DNA from: Norana najaformis
Lineage: Eukaryota > Annelida > Clitellata > Crassiclitellata > Hormogastridae
Direction: 5' to 3'
DNA: 64,000 bases
Assembly: GCA_964023275.1 (NCBI GenBank)
Contig: OZ029922.1
Span: 1,136,741 to 1,200,740, forward strand
Shown here one piece after another: positions 1 through 62,200 of this stretch. A program made the translations under genes and the position numbers. Below the pieces are notes generated by a model that was not told the origin of the DNA, searched no databases, and was given only the letters and a program-made list of their open reading frames with translations. The first letter of the stretch is position 1. Each line of letters opens with the position of its first letter.

Positions 1-18473
<18,473 letters not shown>

Positions 18474-18660
18474 CGTAGTAGTCCAGCAAGTAGTTAAACA
18501 GCAGATAATCAAATAACCATCCTAAACAACGACGATCTGAATAAAACAGCTCCGATTACAACGACTACGATCGACTGGGTGTCTGACGATAATGATGACA
18601 CTGTGTTTATGCGGACGACAATCAAAGATGGCCGCCATTTTCTAATTTACATAAATGATT
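18474..18660. promoter_or_regulatory. CAMK1/DPM3 divergent promoter region with YY1-type site
   Basis: Between the CAMK1 start codon and DPM3. AAGATGGCCGCCATTTTC at 18625-18642 contains the YY1 core (AAGATGGC / GCCATTTT) on both strands, a common feature of TATA-less housekeeping promoters. CG dinucleotides are locally frequent (18400-18650). Transcription starts are not known; promoter role is inferred from position and motif. Confidence 0.55.
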
Positions 18661-18799
18661 GACAGGCGCCAGGCAAGGTAAGTAAATATGTAGGTAGCGC
18701 TTCCAATTGTAATGTAGTGTATGCATGTATGCAGTACACAGTTGTCTATAACTACACTAGACTTTTAACCCTACTCATAATTTTCAATGAATTTATCAG

Positions 18800-18900
18800 G
18801 CGAAATCCGCTACACACATGATTGGGTGCCACCCCATTTTGGGTTGCCATGCACGGAACGCATTAAACCGTAATTTAAAACCCTCATCGAGTCTTGAACG
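18800..18900 (+). repeat. Dispersed repeat, family H
   Basis: GGGTGCCACCCCATTTTGGG, CCATGCACGGAACGCATTAA and CCCTCATCGAGTC parallel segments at 54385-54520 and 54965-55090. A reverse copy lies at 55930-56060. Unclassified. Confidence 0.5.
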
Positions 18901-19154
18901 AGTCCAGGCGTATTTCGTTAAAAAAAACTTGGGTCGTGTTTGGTTTAAAAGTGGACACCAATCAGGCAATATCTCAAGTAAAATCCAGAAGGCAAAAAAT
19001 ACTGACGTCAAAGTACAGATTTTAAAAAGAAAGCCTCTAACTGAAGTAAATTCCATAAATTAAACGATAATTATCATGAGACCATAAATCATATCGATTC
19101 AGATTCCACGTCTCTAATCAACATTCAGAGGGCGTGGCCAGTGTATCCGCGACT

Positions 19155-19283
19155 CGGAACTGAATTTGATTACTTCCGGTGCATGTGTCAAGCACTAAAA
19201 CACGATGCTGACGTAACTTTAGGTGGCATTTATTTAGAAAAGGTTGACATTTTGACTGAATTTCAATCTGCGATTGACAGGTA
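19155..19283 (+). promoter_or_regulatory. Candidate DPM3 promoter and 5' UTR exon
   Basis: ACTTCCGGT at 19172-19180 is an ETS-family site and TGACGTAA at 19209-19216 is CRE-like. A good donor CAG|GTAAAA follows at 19279-19281, which could end a non-coding DPM3 exon splicing to the acceptor at 19912. The donor lies close to a family B repeat, so the exon is tentative. Confidence 0.35.
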
Positions 19284-19379
19284 AAACGTCTGTATGATTT
19301 AACTGCCTTGCAAGGAAATCTGATTCAGGCATGACATCTTTTTTCATGATTTGTTGCGGCGATATTTGGAGCAAAATCC

Positions 19380-19540
19380 ACGCTGTCTCTCCGTTTGACT
19401 TTTGGATCTTGACCTGGAACCGGACCCTTTTTGCCTGTCGATTTTGTTTTGACTGAGCGCCTGTGAATAAGCTGGTCCCTGCGGCGCGGCTTTCGTTGGG
19501 CGCTGTAAAAATCTCGGAATTACGATTACGACTCCCCATA
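19380..19540 (-). repeat. SINE-like family B, minus copy
   Basis: On the minus strand: GTAATCGTAATTCCGAGATT, TTTACAGCGCCCAACGAAAG, ACCAGCTTATTCACAGGCGC, CAAAATCGACAGGCAAAAAG and GGTCCGGTTCCAGGTCAAGA. One of the best preserved copies of this family in the window. Confidence 0.7.
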
Positions 19541-19929
19541 TGATCAGAGGGGCCATAAACTCGTCACAATTTTTATAGCGCTTTGATATTCACAGTCGAA
19601 GATCTGGCAATGTTACGCAGTGTTTTACGATAGGTAATCATTATTCAGCAGGGCATAAATGTATGATTAATAATACTCGTCAAGACAGAATCAAAACCAA
19701 AGTTTTGATGATCAACCGACATTCATTTGCTTGTGGATGAACTTTTCATTCGTATTGAAGTAAATCATACAGTAAGAGGGCCAGGAGCGCCTTTGACAGG
19801 TACTAGAAGGCGCTATATAAATGTGCATGCACGCGTTCGAACACGCATTTGCATTTGACCTACTTTACTTAGATTGCTTTTAAATTTTTTAAAGGGGTGT
19901 TGATCTTTTCAGGAAGCAAATTGAAAAAG

Positions 19930-20049
19930 ATGACCAAGCTGATGCAGTGGTTGACCATGGCTGTGTTGCTGTTGTCCATCTGGGCTGGCCTTCTCACTGG
20001 ACACATCGCTCTTCCACTGAGTCAAGCGGCTAAAGAAATCATATTTCTG
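19930..20049 (+). CDS. DPM3: DPM3 exon 1 (coding)
   Basis: Forty codons, MTKLMQWLTMAVLLLSIWAG then LLTGHIALPLSQAAKEIIFL. The exon body starts after the acceptor TCTTTTCAG at 19912, so 17 nt of 5' UTR precede the ATG. Donor TTTCTG|GTATAT, phase 0. Confidence 0.93.
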
Positions 20050-22354
20050 GTATATAGCATTCACTGAATGTGGCCAACTGCAAGTTTCTTACGGGGTGCA
20101 ATCTGGGGAAGGCTTACTGAATACGGGAAAAGCATCTAAATTGGGGAATGTCTGAGCCATTGAAAGGGGACTTCTTTCCTTCCTCCCTCCCTACAGATCA
20201 CACCCTGATTTCACATGCAGTGTCATTTAAAAACCCTCACACAGTGGCTATTATGTGATGCCATGGAAGTTCTTAGCTCCTAGTGCTGTAGAATGGAGTT
20301 AGTGAACCCCTGTTAACTTGGGGGTCTGGGTATGGACATTTTCACCCTCTTAAACTTGCAGCAGAAAACTGATATCCTCAATTCTACTCTTTCACCACAC
20401 AAAAAATATGGAGTATGGGCAACAGTAGTGTTGCTATGACCCTTAAAACAAGGGCCAAACAGCGACCATTATGGGAATCTTGGATAACTGGTAATACGAG
20501 AAAATTTATAGTATGTGGACCTCTTACCCTGGGAGAAATAAAAAACAAAAAAACAAAAAAGGTATTACACCTGTTTGTTTGCTTGCTTTCAGATGCCAGT
20601 CTACCTTCTCATAGCTTTTGCTGTAAGTTCATGAATCTTTAAAAAGATTTGTCTATGTTTTTCAAAATCTCATCATAATCATCAACATCATGCCTGAAGC
20701 TCTGCATGACGCTGCAGCTCGTTACAAAGTAGTAAAATACAGTCAGAATCTCATACCATTCTAGTCCAATATGGAAACTTCTGGAGCACTGATATCTTAA
20801 AGCACAAGTTATCAGTTGATAGTCAAAACCACATTTCACAATCCGTTAGAACGAAATAGTCAAGATATGTGCTTAGAAAGAAATAGTCAAGATGTGTGCT
20901 TAGAAAGAAATAGTCAAGATATGTGCTTAGAAAGAAATAGTCAAGATATGTGCTTAGAAAGAAATAGTCAAGATATGTGCAGCCACATATGCCATACGTT
21001 ATTGTAACGCAAATTCTGATATTAATTGGTAAGCATCACCAGTCCTAAATTTAATTCAGCTTCAGAACAGAACCTCATTATGTTAAAACCTTTTTATCAT
21101 GATGTGGATCTGAAAGACAGAGTTGTAAGTCCTGAGGCACAGTTTATAGAATTACCATTTTCTTTATTCATGTTTTAAACTCCAGAATGAGAACAACGTT
21201 CACCACAACAGACTTCTTGACAACCTCTTAAACTTACCAGGATAATTTATATCATTCTGGGCAGTGTTTAAATATTTGTTACTGACGTTAATACCACGTA
21301 ATACAGAGATAAATAAAATTGTTTCTAGTGTTATTCACTTGCGGTGATTGGCTACCGGGTCGCTACATTCAATGACTGCGTTGAGGCATCAGAAGAACTT
21401 AAAAAGGTGAAACACCGGCATCTCACAAAGACTAAAATGCAAAAGAAACTGCTTAATGTTGCTCTCAATAGTTGTATTTATGTCTATACATTGTTTTTGC
21501 AGCAACCTTTATTATAACCTCAATCCTGTTTACTTTTAATGACTTCATCACCTAAGATCCTTCACCCCTGCTGCTCATTTTGGTTGGAAGCTGCATCAGT
21601 TTAGGTCCTCGTGCTTGGACCGTGGCAGCCCTAAATGCGTATCTCTAAAATGTGCTCACGATCAACCTGCAAACCTCATGAACCGAGGCACTGTGATGCA
21701 ACTCTCCTACCTAACCATGCCATGCATTTAGTACATAACGCATTTGTTACCATGCCATATGTCCATCAACTGAGGATAGTGTAATATTTGGCTTAATTTT
21801 TGTACTATTGCTCTTATTTTCTCAGTTAACTATTTTGAATACAAAAATCAGTTAGGGTATTATGGAATTGCACTTTTGAGCCTCCTCAAGAAGGTCACGG
21901 TGTACAGACCTTGAACAACTCCTGCATGGTGATTTGCTTAACTCCAGCAATAGATGCTTTAAAAGCACTGAGCAAGTGCCTCCGAGTAGTTTGGTCTGTG
22001 AGAGGCACTATATATATATATATATTATATATATACATTATATACATATATATATATACACTGACAAATACAGTACAATTAGGTAATTGCTTTGTGTGAC
22101 TGATGTTTTTGTCCATTCACCTCCAATTCCAGTCCGAGTGTTGACATGGAATTGATAATTCATTAAGCCTTGTAAAACGCATCAGAAAAACTTGTCTGGT
22201 TGTTAGATAACTGTTGTTGCATTTACACTTCAGCCAAAATATTCTTCAGTTTTTCAGGACAACCAATAATGCTTAAGTTGTATGTTTTTTGTTTGTTTTG
22301 CAGCAAATCGAAGAAGCAAAGACTGACCTAAGATCTAAAGGACTGAAAATTTAG
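19930..22354 (+). CDS. DPM3: Dolichol-phosphate mannosyltransferase subunit 3 (complete, 4 exons)
   Basis: Small ER membrane protein that tethers the catalytic subunit DPM1 in the dolichol-phosphate mannose synthase complex, which makes the mannose donor for N-glycans, GPI anchors and O-mannosylation. Joined exons encode 92 residues, the same length as human DPM3. It opens with MTKLMQWLTM (human MTKLAQWLWG). Two hydrophobic segments follow, about residues 6-27 (WLTMAVLLLSIWAGLLTG) and 40-58 (LMPVYLLIAFACYSLAVIG). Then comes the family hallmark GYRVATFNDCVEASEEL and a short helical tail ending SKGLKI. The C-terminal YRVATFNDC..A..EL region is the part that binds DPM1 in the family. All introns are phase 0. 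An AATAAA polyadenylation signal lies at 22567-22572. It is convergent with the coiled-coil gene and divergent from CAMK1. Confidence 0.95.
20593..20622 (+). CDS. DPM3: DPM3 exon 2 (30-nt microexon)
   Basis: Ten codons, MPVYLLIAFA, the first half of the second membrane segment (human LPAYLLVSAG). Acceptor TTTCAG, donor GCT|GTAAGT, phase 0 on both sides. Confidence 0.9.
20846..20980 (+). repeat. Five 27-bp tandem repeats
   Basis: Five copies of TTAGAAAGAAATAGTCAAGA+TATGTGC. The first two differ at one to three positions and the last three are identical. The 27-bp period keeps a frame open (LERNSQDMC), but the array lies inside DPM3 intron 2 without splice sites, so it is not treated as coding. 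Confidence 0.9.
21329..21406 (+). CDS. DPM3: DPM3 exon 3
   Basis: Twenty-six codons, CYSLAVIGYRVATFNDCVEA then SEELKK, including the conserved GYRVATF.DC motif. Acceptor GTTTCTAG, donor AAAAAG|GTGAAA, phase 0. Confidence 0.94.
22010..22062. repeat. (TA)n microsatellite in DPM3 intron 3
   Basis: TATATATA runs broken by TATACATA. Tyr/Ile repeat frames on both strands are artefacts. Confidence 0.85.
22304..22354 (+). CDS. DPM3: DPM3 exon 4 (terminal coding exon)
   Basis: Sixteen codons QIEEAKTDLRSKGLKI and a TAG stop. Acceptor GTTTTGCAG. The tail corresponds to human QIQEARADLARRGLRF. Confidence 0.93.
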   Translation, partial: QIEEAKTDLRSKGLKI

Positions 22355-23048
22355 GTTTAATCCTACGTTGCCATTTTGACAATTTCCATTTTGTAAAGTC
22401 ACAGTGTTTTGAAGTGATTATGTGTGATGTTACGTTTAACGTTAAGCAAGAATATACAGCATCTCAAGATCTTTCGAGGGCAGAGAACAATGGCTCAGGC
22501 TACTAAGATGGACTCTGACGTCTGAACATAAGTTTTGCACAGATGACGTAGGCATGTGAGAGTTAAAATAAACTGGCCTCTGTTACCCAGACCACTGACA
22601 TACACAGCGTTTTCATGCATATCACTGTTATTAATTACACCATGCAAACTTTGTACCAATTTACAAATAACTTCAGACATGTGGGCAGCCATATAAACAA
22701 ATGGCACCTTTAGCCAAGTTATTTTTAATTTCAGTGAGCTTATTACCAAAGTATAATTTATGCAATGGCCTGGGCATACGACATTGGTTGGCATAAACAT
22801 GCATCATCTGGGTTGGTGATCATATTTCATTGGTCTACAGATTGTGTGATAGTAAATAAATAGCGTCTAGGTTGAGCAAAAGTTGGCTGATATAACTCCT
22901 TTTTAGACATGTACTCACTGGCACTTAGCCTGGCCCTGGCAGAAGAGGATGGCTGTCAGTGATACAAGGTGTGCATGACACCCAGATCTAGGGTAGCAGA
23001 AGGCCACTGCATGCTGATGGTTTAAATGGTCTTACCAATGAAATGGCT
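22355..23048. other. Convergent 3' region between DPM3 and the coiled-coil gene
   Basis: DPM3 3' UTR with AATAAA at 22567-22572 on the plus strand, and ATTAAA on the minus strand at 22724-22729 that could serve the coiled-coil gene. No coding signal. The two transcripts would end within about 200 bp of each other. Confidence 0.5.
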
Positions 23049-56198
<33,150 letters not shown>

Positions 56199-57041
56199 CT
56201 GCACGACAGTAAATAATTAACTCATCAACATCATAGTCACTGAATATCATGTAATGTAACAAAACGTTTACATAGTGCCTCCCAAAAGTGCTGCTTGAAT
56301 GGCTATCTAGCTGATCTAAACAAGTGTAACTTAAGGTAATTAGCAATCCACTCAGCTAATGGTTCATAAATTAGCACAACACAAAAGGTTGCTTTCCATT
56401 ATAGTAGACTGCATTGCATCATATCACATTACACTGCACTGCTTCCTCTTGCTAGGTTTCACCCAAGCTATTGCAAAATGGAGTTATCCACTTCATTTGA
56501 AATGCATTCTATTAAAAACACCTTGGACGAGCTTCCAACCTGACAATACAAAAAGTCAACAAATGTAATACCTGCAGAGAAAGGACATGTTGCAGGTTAC
56601 TGGGTAACTTATTCTGGCAAGGACGATCTTGAATTCTGGTGCTGTTTTACTACAGTAGCTCTTAATCCTAAATGTAGTTTATTTTTTGCTGTGGTTTGTC
56701 AAGATTGCTTGCTTATTCCAGAATGATAGACCAACCATTACAAAACCTTTTGTGTTGCATTGTAGAAGTTCGGGATGGTGAAACAGCTAGGTTGCCACAA
56801 CCGTATCTAGGCTTGAAATGGGATAAATAGATTGGAGTGTCAAAGTAAGAGCTAAGTTTGGGTTTGTGAAACCAAGACGGGCACTTGGCAGAGTTGGCCT
56901 TCACTGCTACATTCATACCACCAGTGAGTGTAATAGTGGGAAACATAAGAACCATCCATATGCAAAAAAGTATTTTGCTGTCTGAAATTTTTTATGAATA
57001 ATTTTTTTATATACAGTAAAGAATGCAAGTATCATGAAAAC

Positions 57042-57053
57042 TACCAGCTCATT
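57042..57053 (-). CDS. Tentative 5' coding exon (MNEL) of the coiled-coil gene
   Basis: On the minus strand a candidate acceptor ATCTGTCAG is followed by AAGATCATACG, then ATG AAT GAG CTG and a donor GTAGTT, phase 0. It would add MNEL before MTGDCPN. Supported only by splice-like sequence. Confidence 0.25.
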
Positions 57054-57099
57054 CATCGTATGATCTTCTGACAGATCCGTTTTACAAGGTGTACTTATC

Positions 57100-57740
57100 C
57101 ATCCAAACCTGACAGAATGAAAGTAATAAAACAATATCGCAGCTTCATTATCCAACTTAATCTAAATATGGAAATCTGCATTACAGACACATGGCTCATA
57201 CACTGATGCAGCATAAATGTTGGAAATGCAGACCTCAAATATGAAATCCCCCAATTCACCACCAATTCTTACCATTTTAATTAGTTTTTAAAAAGTTATA
57301 ATGTCAAGTTGTCAACACTAGAAAACTGTTCTTTGTGGATTGACAGCACTCTAAAGTAGATAAGCCTATCTTAAATATAGGCCTACATTACATAAATTTA
57401 CTAAATTAATGAACAGTGAAGCAATGGCACTAGAATTAAATGAAGGGCCTACGCGCCTTCCAATTTTTTCTGTCCTTAGCTATAGGGACCTAAGTAAGAG
57501 GCGATAGGGCAAAGGGCCCTACATTTTATCAATAGACTATGTATCTTTTTAACCTGGCACAGAAAATGATCAAACAACCCAGCTCTTGCAGACTTCACTT
57601 GCAGACTAGTGATTAAGCTGATCTCCCTTGCGCTGCTTTTGTATGGAGTTGCGAAATTTCTGAGATTTGCAGGTAGGCCTACATAACATTTTAAGTGCCC
57701 AACTTTTCTATTTAACTACGAATAAACTTGCCGTCTTTGA
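57100..57740. other. Region upstream of the coiled-coil gene
   Basis: AT-rich, no exon recognised. It may contain the untranslated 5' exon of the coiled-coil gene, but no landmark fixes it. Confidence 0.35.
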
Positions 57741-57870
57741 TCTTTAAAATAAGGAATTAGTCACTCGTTTAAAATATAAAATAATAGCTGCGGAATATTT
57801 GCTAGTTATACACTGATTGATTAAAATACCAGATAATATTACGATAATTAAATAAAAACTTGTGACCAGC

Positions 57871-57914
57871 AGACGACTTCCTGCCGCAATTTCTTCCGGA
57901 ACCAGAGAAATTTG
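57871..57914 (+). promoter_or_regulatory. Candidate promoter and first non-coding exon end of the KMT2E-like gene
   Basis: CTTCCGGAA at 57893-57901 is an ETS-type site. It is followed by a strong donor TTTG|GTAAGTAAG at 57914/57915 that has no coding frame, consistent with a 5' UTR exon that splices to the acceptor TTTTATCCAG at 59122. Divergent from the coiled-coil gene, so it may be a shared promoter. Confidence 0.4.
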
Positions 57915-58489
57915 GTAAGTAAGCACTGAACTGGAGAATTAAAAATAAAAATGACTGATAAATTATTTGAAATCTTCTTTCTTTATATTGCGATTTTCAG
58001 ATGTGCACATTTGCCCTATATGTACTGGTTGTTTGTTTTTATTTTAAACTTAGTCCTAACTCGACACGCAGTACCTTCTACAGTTGCTTAACCTATTATC
58101 CTCTGCATCTGTCGTTCTCTTCATTATCATAATCTTTAGATTTATACAGCGAAATACAAAGAGCTAAATCGGGAAATTCTGCTTATTCACAGGCTCTCAG
58201 TCAAAATAAAATCGATCTGGGCAGGTAAGGCCTGGTTCGGGTTGCAATTACACTTATCGTGGTTTGATGTAAACGAAACTATATTAAGAATAAAGCAACA
58301 ATGTACAGAATCTGATTAGTTACAGACAAAAATAATGGAAAAATTATTGAAATTATATATCACTAAAAATAAACTGAAACGTATATAGCTGAATCAAGAA
58401 AAGAGCAGAAATACAGAGTCAAAAGCGAGTTACTCCAAAGCCAAACCTTACTTGCTTACTTATTTCTTGTACAGCGTCCTCTAACGTCG

Positions 58490-58530
58490 ACAGAGAATTA
58501 ATAAAATGGCGGCCGTGTTTTGTTTTTATT
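58490..58530 (+). promoter_or_regulatory. YY1-type site
   Basis: AAAATGGCGGCCG at 58503-58515 matches the YY1 consensus (AAnATGGCGGC) in the gene-sense direction, as in many TATA-less promoters. An alternative KMT2E-like start site may lie here. Confidence 0.4.
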
Positions 58531-59154
58531 GAAATATCAAATAACATAAATTTTAAAGCCAGAGGAAGACGTCGTTTTGTATGCAATAGATTTTAAAGCG
58601 CGTTTTAGGTGGAACAACTAGTTAGTTTCCGATTTAAGATTTCATGACGCTTAAGTCGCGTAGAAGCTATTTTTGAGTACTGTACGATTTACATGAATTA
58701 TTATAGCGCCATTATAATTTTCTTATGTAATTTTACTCACTTTACTTTTCGATCAGCAGCCTGTTAACTCAGTGATCGGGTGGTTGTCTAACTGTAGAAC
58801 TGCTGTAAACGGCTGACAATATCATATTTTTTTTATTTTAATGAAATTAGCTGAAATTTGTGGATCAAAGATGGTATACAGTGATGCTAGAAAAATGCAA
58901 GCAGACATACCGAACCCGATGTCGGATGTTGTGGACTGTGGAATTGTCCTTACAATGCAGTAGTCTTGCGTAGAACTAGATTTATGCTATTATTTTACGA
59001 AATCGTTCTGGTTTTCACGGATCTTTAACTGCTTCTTCTGGATTACCTAAAGAATTTTCTTGAAATATGACTGCTAAAACGTTGGATTACTTTACATTGC
59101 AGCTCTGCATTTCTTTTATCCAGTAAATGGATTGTAATCTGTGACGATAAGCGA

Positions 59155-59291
59155 ATGGCGTATCCTAAGGATTCACCTTTGATCAGTCAGCTTCCTGTGC
59201 TTGATCTTACGGAGATGAACACCTTGTTGCAGCTGAGCTACGTTGCCCAGCAGTGTCTCTATGCTGGAGAAACACAACCACAGGAACCAAA
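59155..59291 (+). CDS. KMT2E: KMT2E-like exon 1 (coding)
   Basis: [45 protein letters not shown](K). Probable upstream acceptor at 59122. Donor CCAAA|GTAAGA, phase 2. The ATG is the first in frame after the acceptor. Confidence 0.75.
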
Positions 59292-62200
59292 GTAAGATTT
59301 GGACATTGCACACTAGTCCTTATAATTGATTAATTAATCCTTATAATTAATTAGTTGATTAACTATATAAACTACCAGTTGCATTACTTGCAGTATCTGA
59401 TTATATCGAGTTATATCTTCTGTAAGGGAACTTTTTATTTTTAATTTCATTAACTGATAACAATTCATTAATGCCTTATAAATCAGTTGATTAAGTTCTA
59501 ATTAATTATTTTAACTATTAGTGAAGTATTTAATGTTTCGTATGATAGATTTTTGTCTGAATTTTATCAGTTGAATGGTTTGTTTTGAAGGGATGAATAT
59601 TTTGTGGAGGTTGGGGGATCTCATGGTGAAAAGGACCCAACGCCGTCTGAAGTCATATCTTGGCTTCCATATGAGGTAGGGATTTCAAATGCCTTTACGT
59701 GTAATTGACCCTTTTGGTCTTTTCTGTCTGTCTTCTGCCTGCTTGTTTGTCTGTCTGGCTGTCTGTCAGCCTGCCTGCAGGTATGTCTGTTTGTCTGTCT
59801 GTCTCTTTGCTGTTTCTGTGTCCTCATTTCATTCTGTGTTATGCTTTTGACTTGGGCCTTATCTTTTTATGGCTCAGTTATGTATGGCATGGCATGGTGT
59901 GTTGTGTGATATGGTTTGGTATGAATGGTAAAGTAAGGTAATGCAATCACTCAGTTACTATGTAAATAAGTTTCTGTTTATGATTTTGTTTTTATACAAT
60001 TTTATTTTGATCATTTTTAACATGCTTGGCTTCTCTGCCATTGTCAAAACATCTTGAGGTAAATCATTATGGATCAGACTTTGTCTATGCTTTCATAGTA
60101 TTTTTATTTCTTGTACAGGATTATAATCATAAATATATCTTCTGGTTTCACAAATACTAATGAATTCATTTGAGGTAAGAAACGAATCTATACACTAATA
60201 TGTTCACAAGTTCAGACGTTGTTATGATTTCTTATGATCATATCTATCAAAAAGCTCTGCTTTCTGTCCTTGACAATATTCCTGTCATCTTTTCAGGATC
60301 ATAACTATGCTAAACCTCCACCTCTTGCCCAGCCGAATCCCTCCTCCACATCAGATGAGATGAACATCAATGACGTCTCCTGTCACACAACAGTGACGAC
60401 AACAGTGACAGAACCAAGCCAGGAATCGTGGGAAGGCAGCGTGACACGTTGTATCTGCGAGTTCAAGCACGATGATGGATATATGATTTGTTGTGACCGT
60501 TGTGGGTTAGCGACATCTTTTTTCCGTTAGAAAGTCCTGGATAAATTTCTCTCTGACTTCACATTACTCATTCTTTCATTCAGAGCATTTATATAGAGCC
60601 ACTTCAAGATGTCTTCTCGAAAGCGCTTCCAGTTACATTGGTCTTTCAACTGCAGACCTCTGGCTCAGCATTAGCATTTTGATGGTATTGCTGAAAAGCG
60701 ACCATTGATTGATGCCTTGTGCATTATGAGAAAAGTTTTCAGGTTAGATTAGATTTGCTTCTTACTATTATTATTAATTCTACATTTATTAAGTGCCCTT
60801 ATCTAATGCCAAGGTGTCATTCAATGGCCCTAAGCAATTGTTTGCAAAGAACTTGCTTAAAGTCCCTACACAGTAACTGTCTCAGAGGAAGCCTGAACCT
60901 GTACTCTCCATGTTACAAGCCAGGCGCTCTGACCAGTAGGCTGTTGTACAATAAACACAAATACAGTGTGGTGAATGCCTGAAATTGATTAAAACCTGAG
61001 AGAATTGTTGGATGAATTTAGGGTTTGGCAGCACGTGGACTGCATGGGGGTTGAGAGGTCAAACATCCCCGACGTCTACCTGTGCGAACTCTGCGAACCA
61101 CGGTTCGTTGACAAGCACAATGCCATTCGACTCCAGACGAGAAAACGAGAATTGCGTGAGTCATCATCTAACCTGACGCTTGTTATGTTTGGTTACTGGG
61201 TCTCACTTAAGAAACTTCAGCACAAGATTCTTTGTGATTCTCATGGCGGTGGTGATGCTGGTGGTGGTTTTAAAAACTGTCACTTATTCTGTAGCCTGAT
61301 TTTACTGTTTCTGGTGGATTACTTTGGCTTCTGATTAAAATAATTAACAATAAATAATAACTAAAAGTGGTGACACTTCATTATTGGTATTTCTGCATTT
61401 ATTAATTGCCATTCTAATGACTAAGCATCAGTCGATGGCATTGAGCAATTGTGAGTGGAGGACAAGCTCAAGGTTTCTACACAGTAGCCATCTCAGGGAG
61501 AAGGCTCAAACCCGTACTCTGTGCATTACAAGCCAGTCGGCTACCGTGCCCCACCTATCGGCTACAAATCCTAAGATCCTAAATAGAATACCAGAAAATT
61601 CTAAATTGTAAATGCGTGAGATTTTAAAATTGCAAAGACAGTGATGATAAGGTGAACTGGTTGTCCAGCATAGAAGCTTGACTGTGGTGGGCCCATTTCT
61701 CTGGAATATGTTGCCCAGCAACCTACGACATAAGCTCCTTTGCCTGCCTTTGGCTTTTTTCTGTTAGTTCTCGAAAGGCATTATGTTCTGTTTTGGTTTT
61801 GTGTTGTCAGATTGGAAGTGCTTTTGATGAATTCTCTTTAAGTAAAAGTAAAGTATCCCACAAGTGAGACGTAGGAGAGGCGGTCATTTCCTTTTTCTTA
61901 GACCCTTGAGCCGGCAATGGACGAATCCCAAGGTCCTGGACATGGGGACAGTGCATCGCAGGACTTGCTGTTTACTTCCCACCTTTTGCCAGTACCAAAT
62001 TATTCTGCTTGGGGCCACAGGCATGGTGTAAACAAACAACTTACCCAGAATCGTTACATGGCCCTGGGCAATTTGTTATCTTTAAGTGGTGCCAAATAAA
62101 TTAGTGATTACAACTGCATTGACGATGTAGACAATGATGATGATAGTGATGATGACGATGATGATGATGAAATGAGAAGTGGTTTTTGATATCAGTGCAG

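Noticed and set aside
20816-21007. Secreted or repeat protein with LERNSQDMC units
   Set aside because: Frame kept open only by the 27-bp period; located within DPM3 intron 2 without exon signals.
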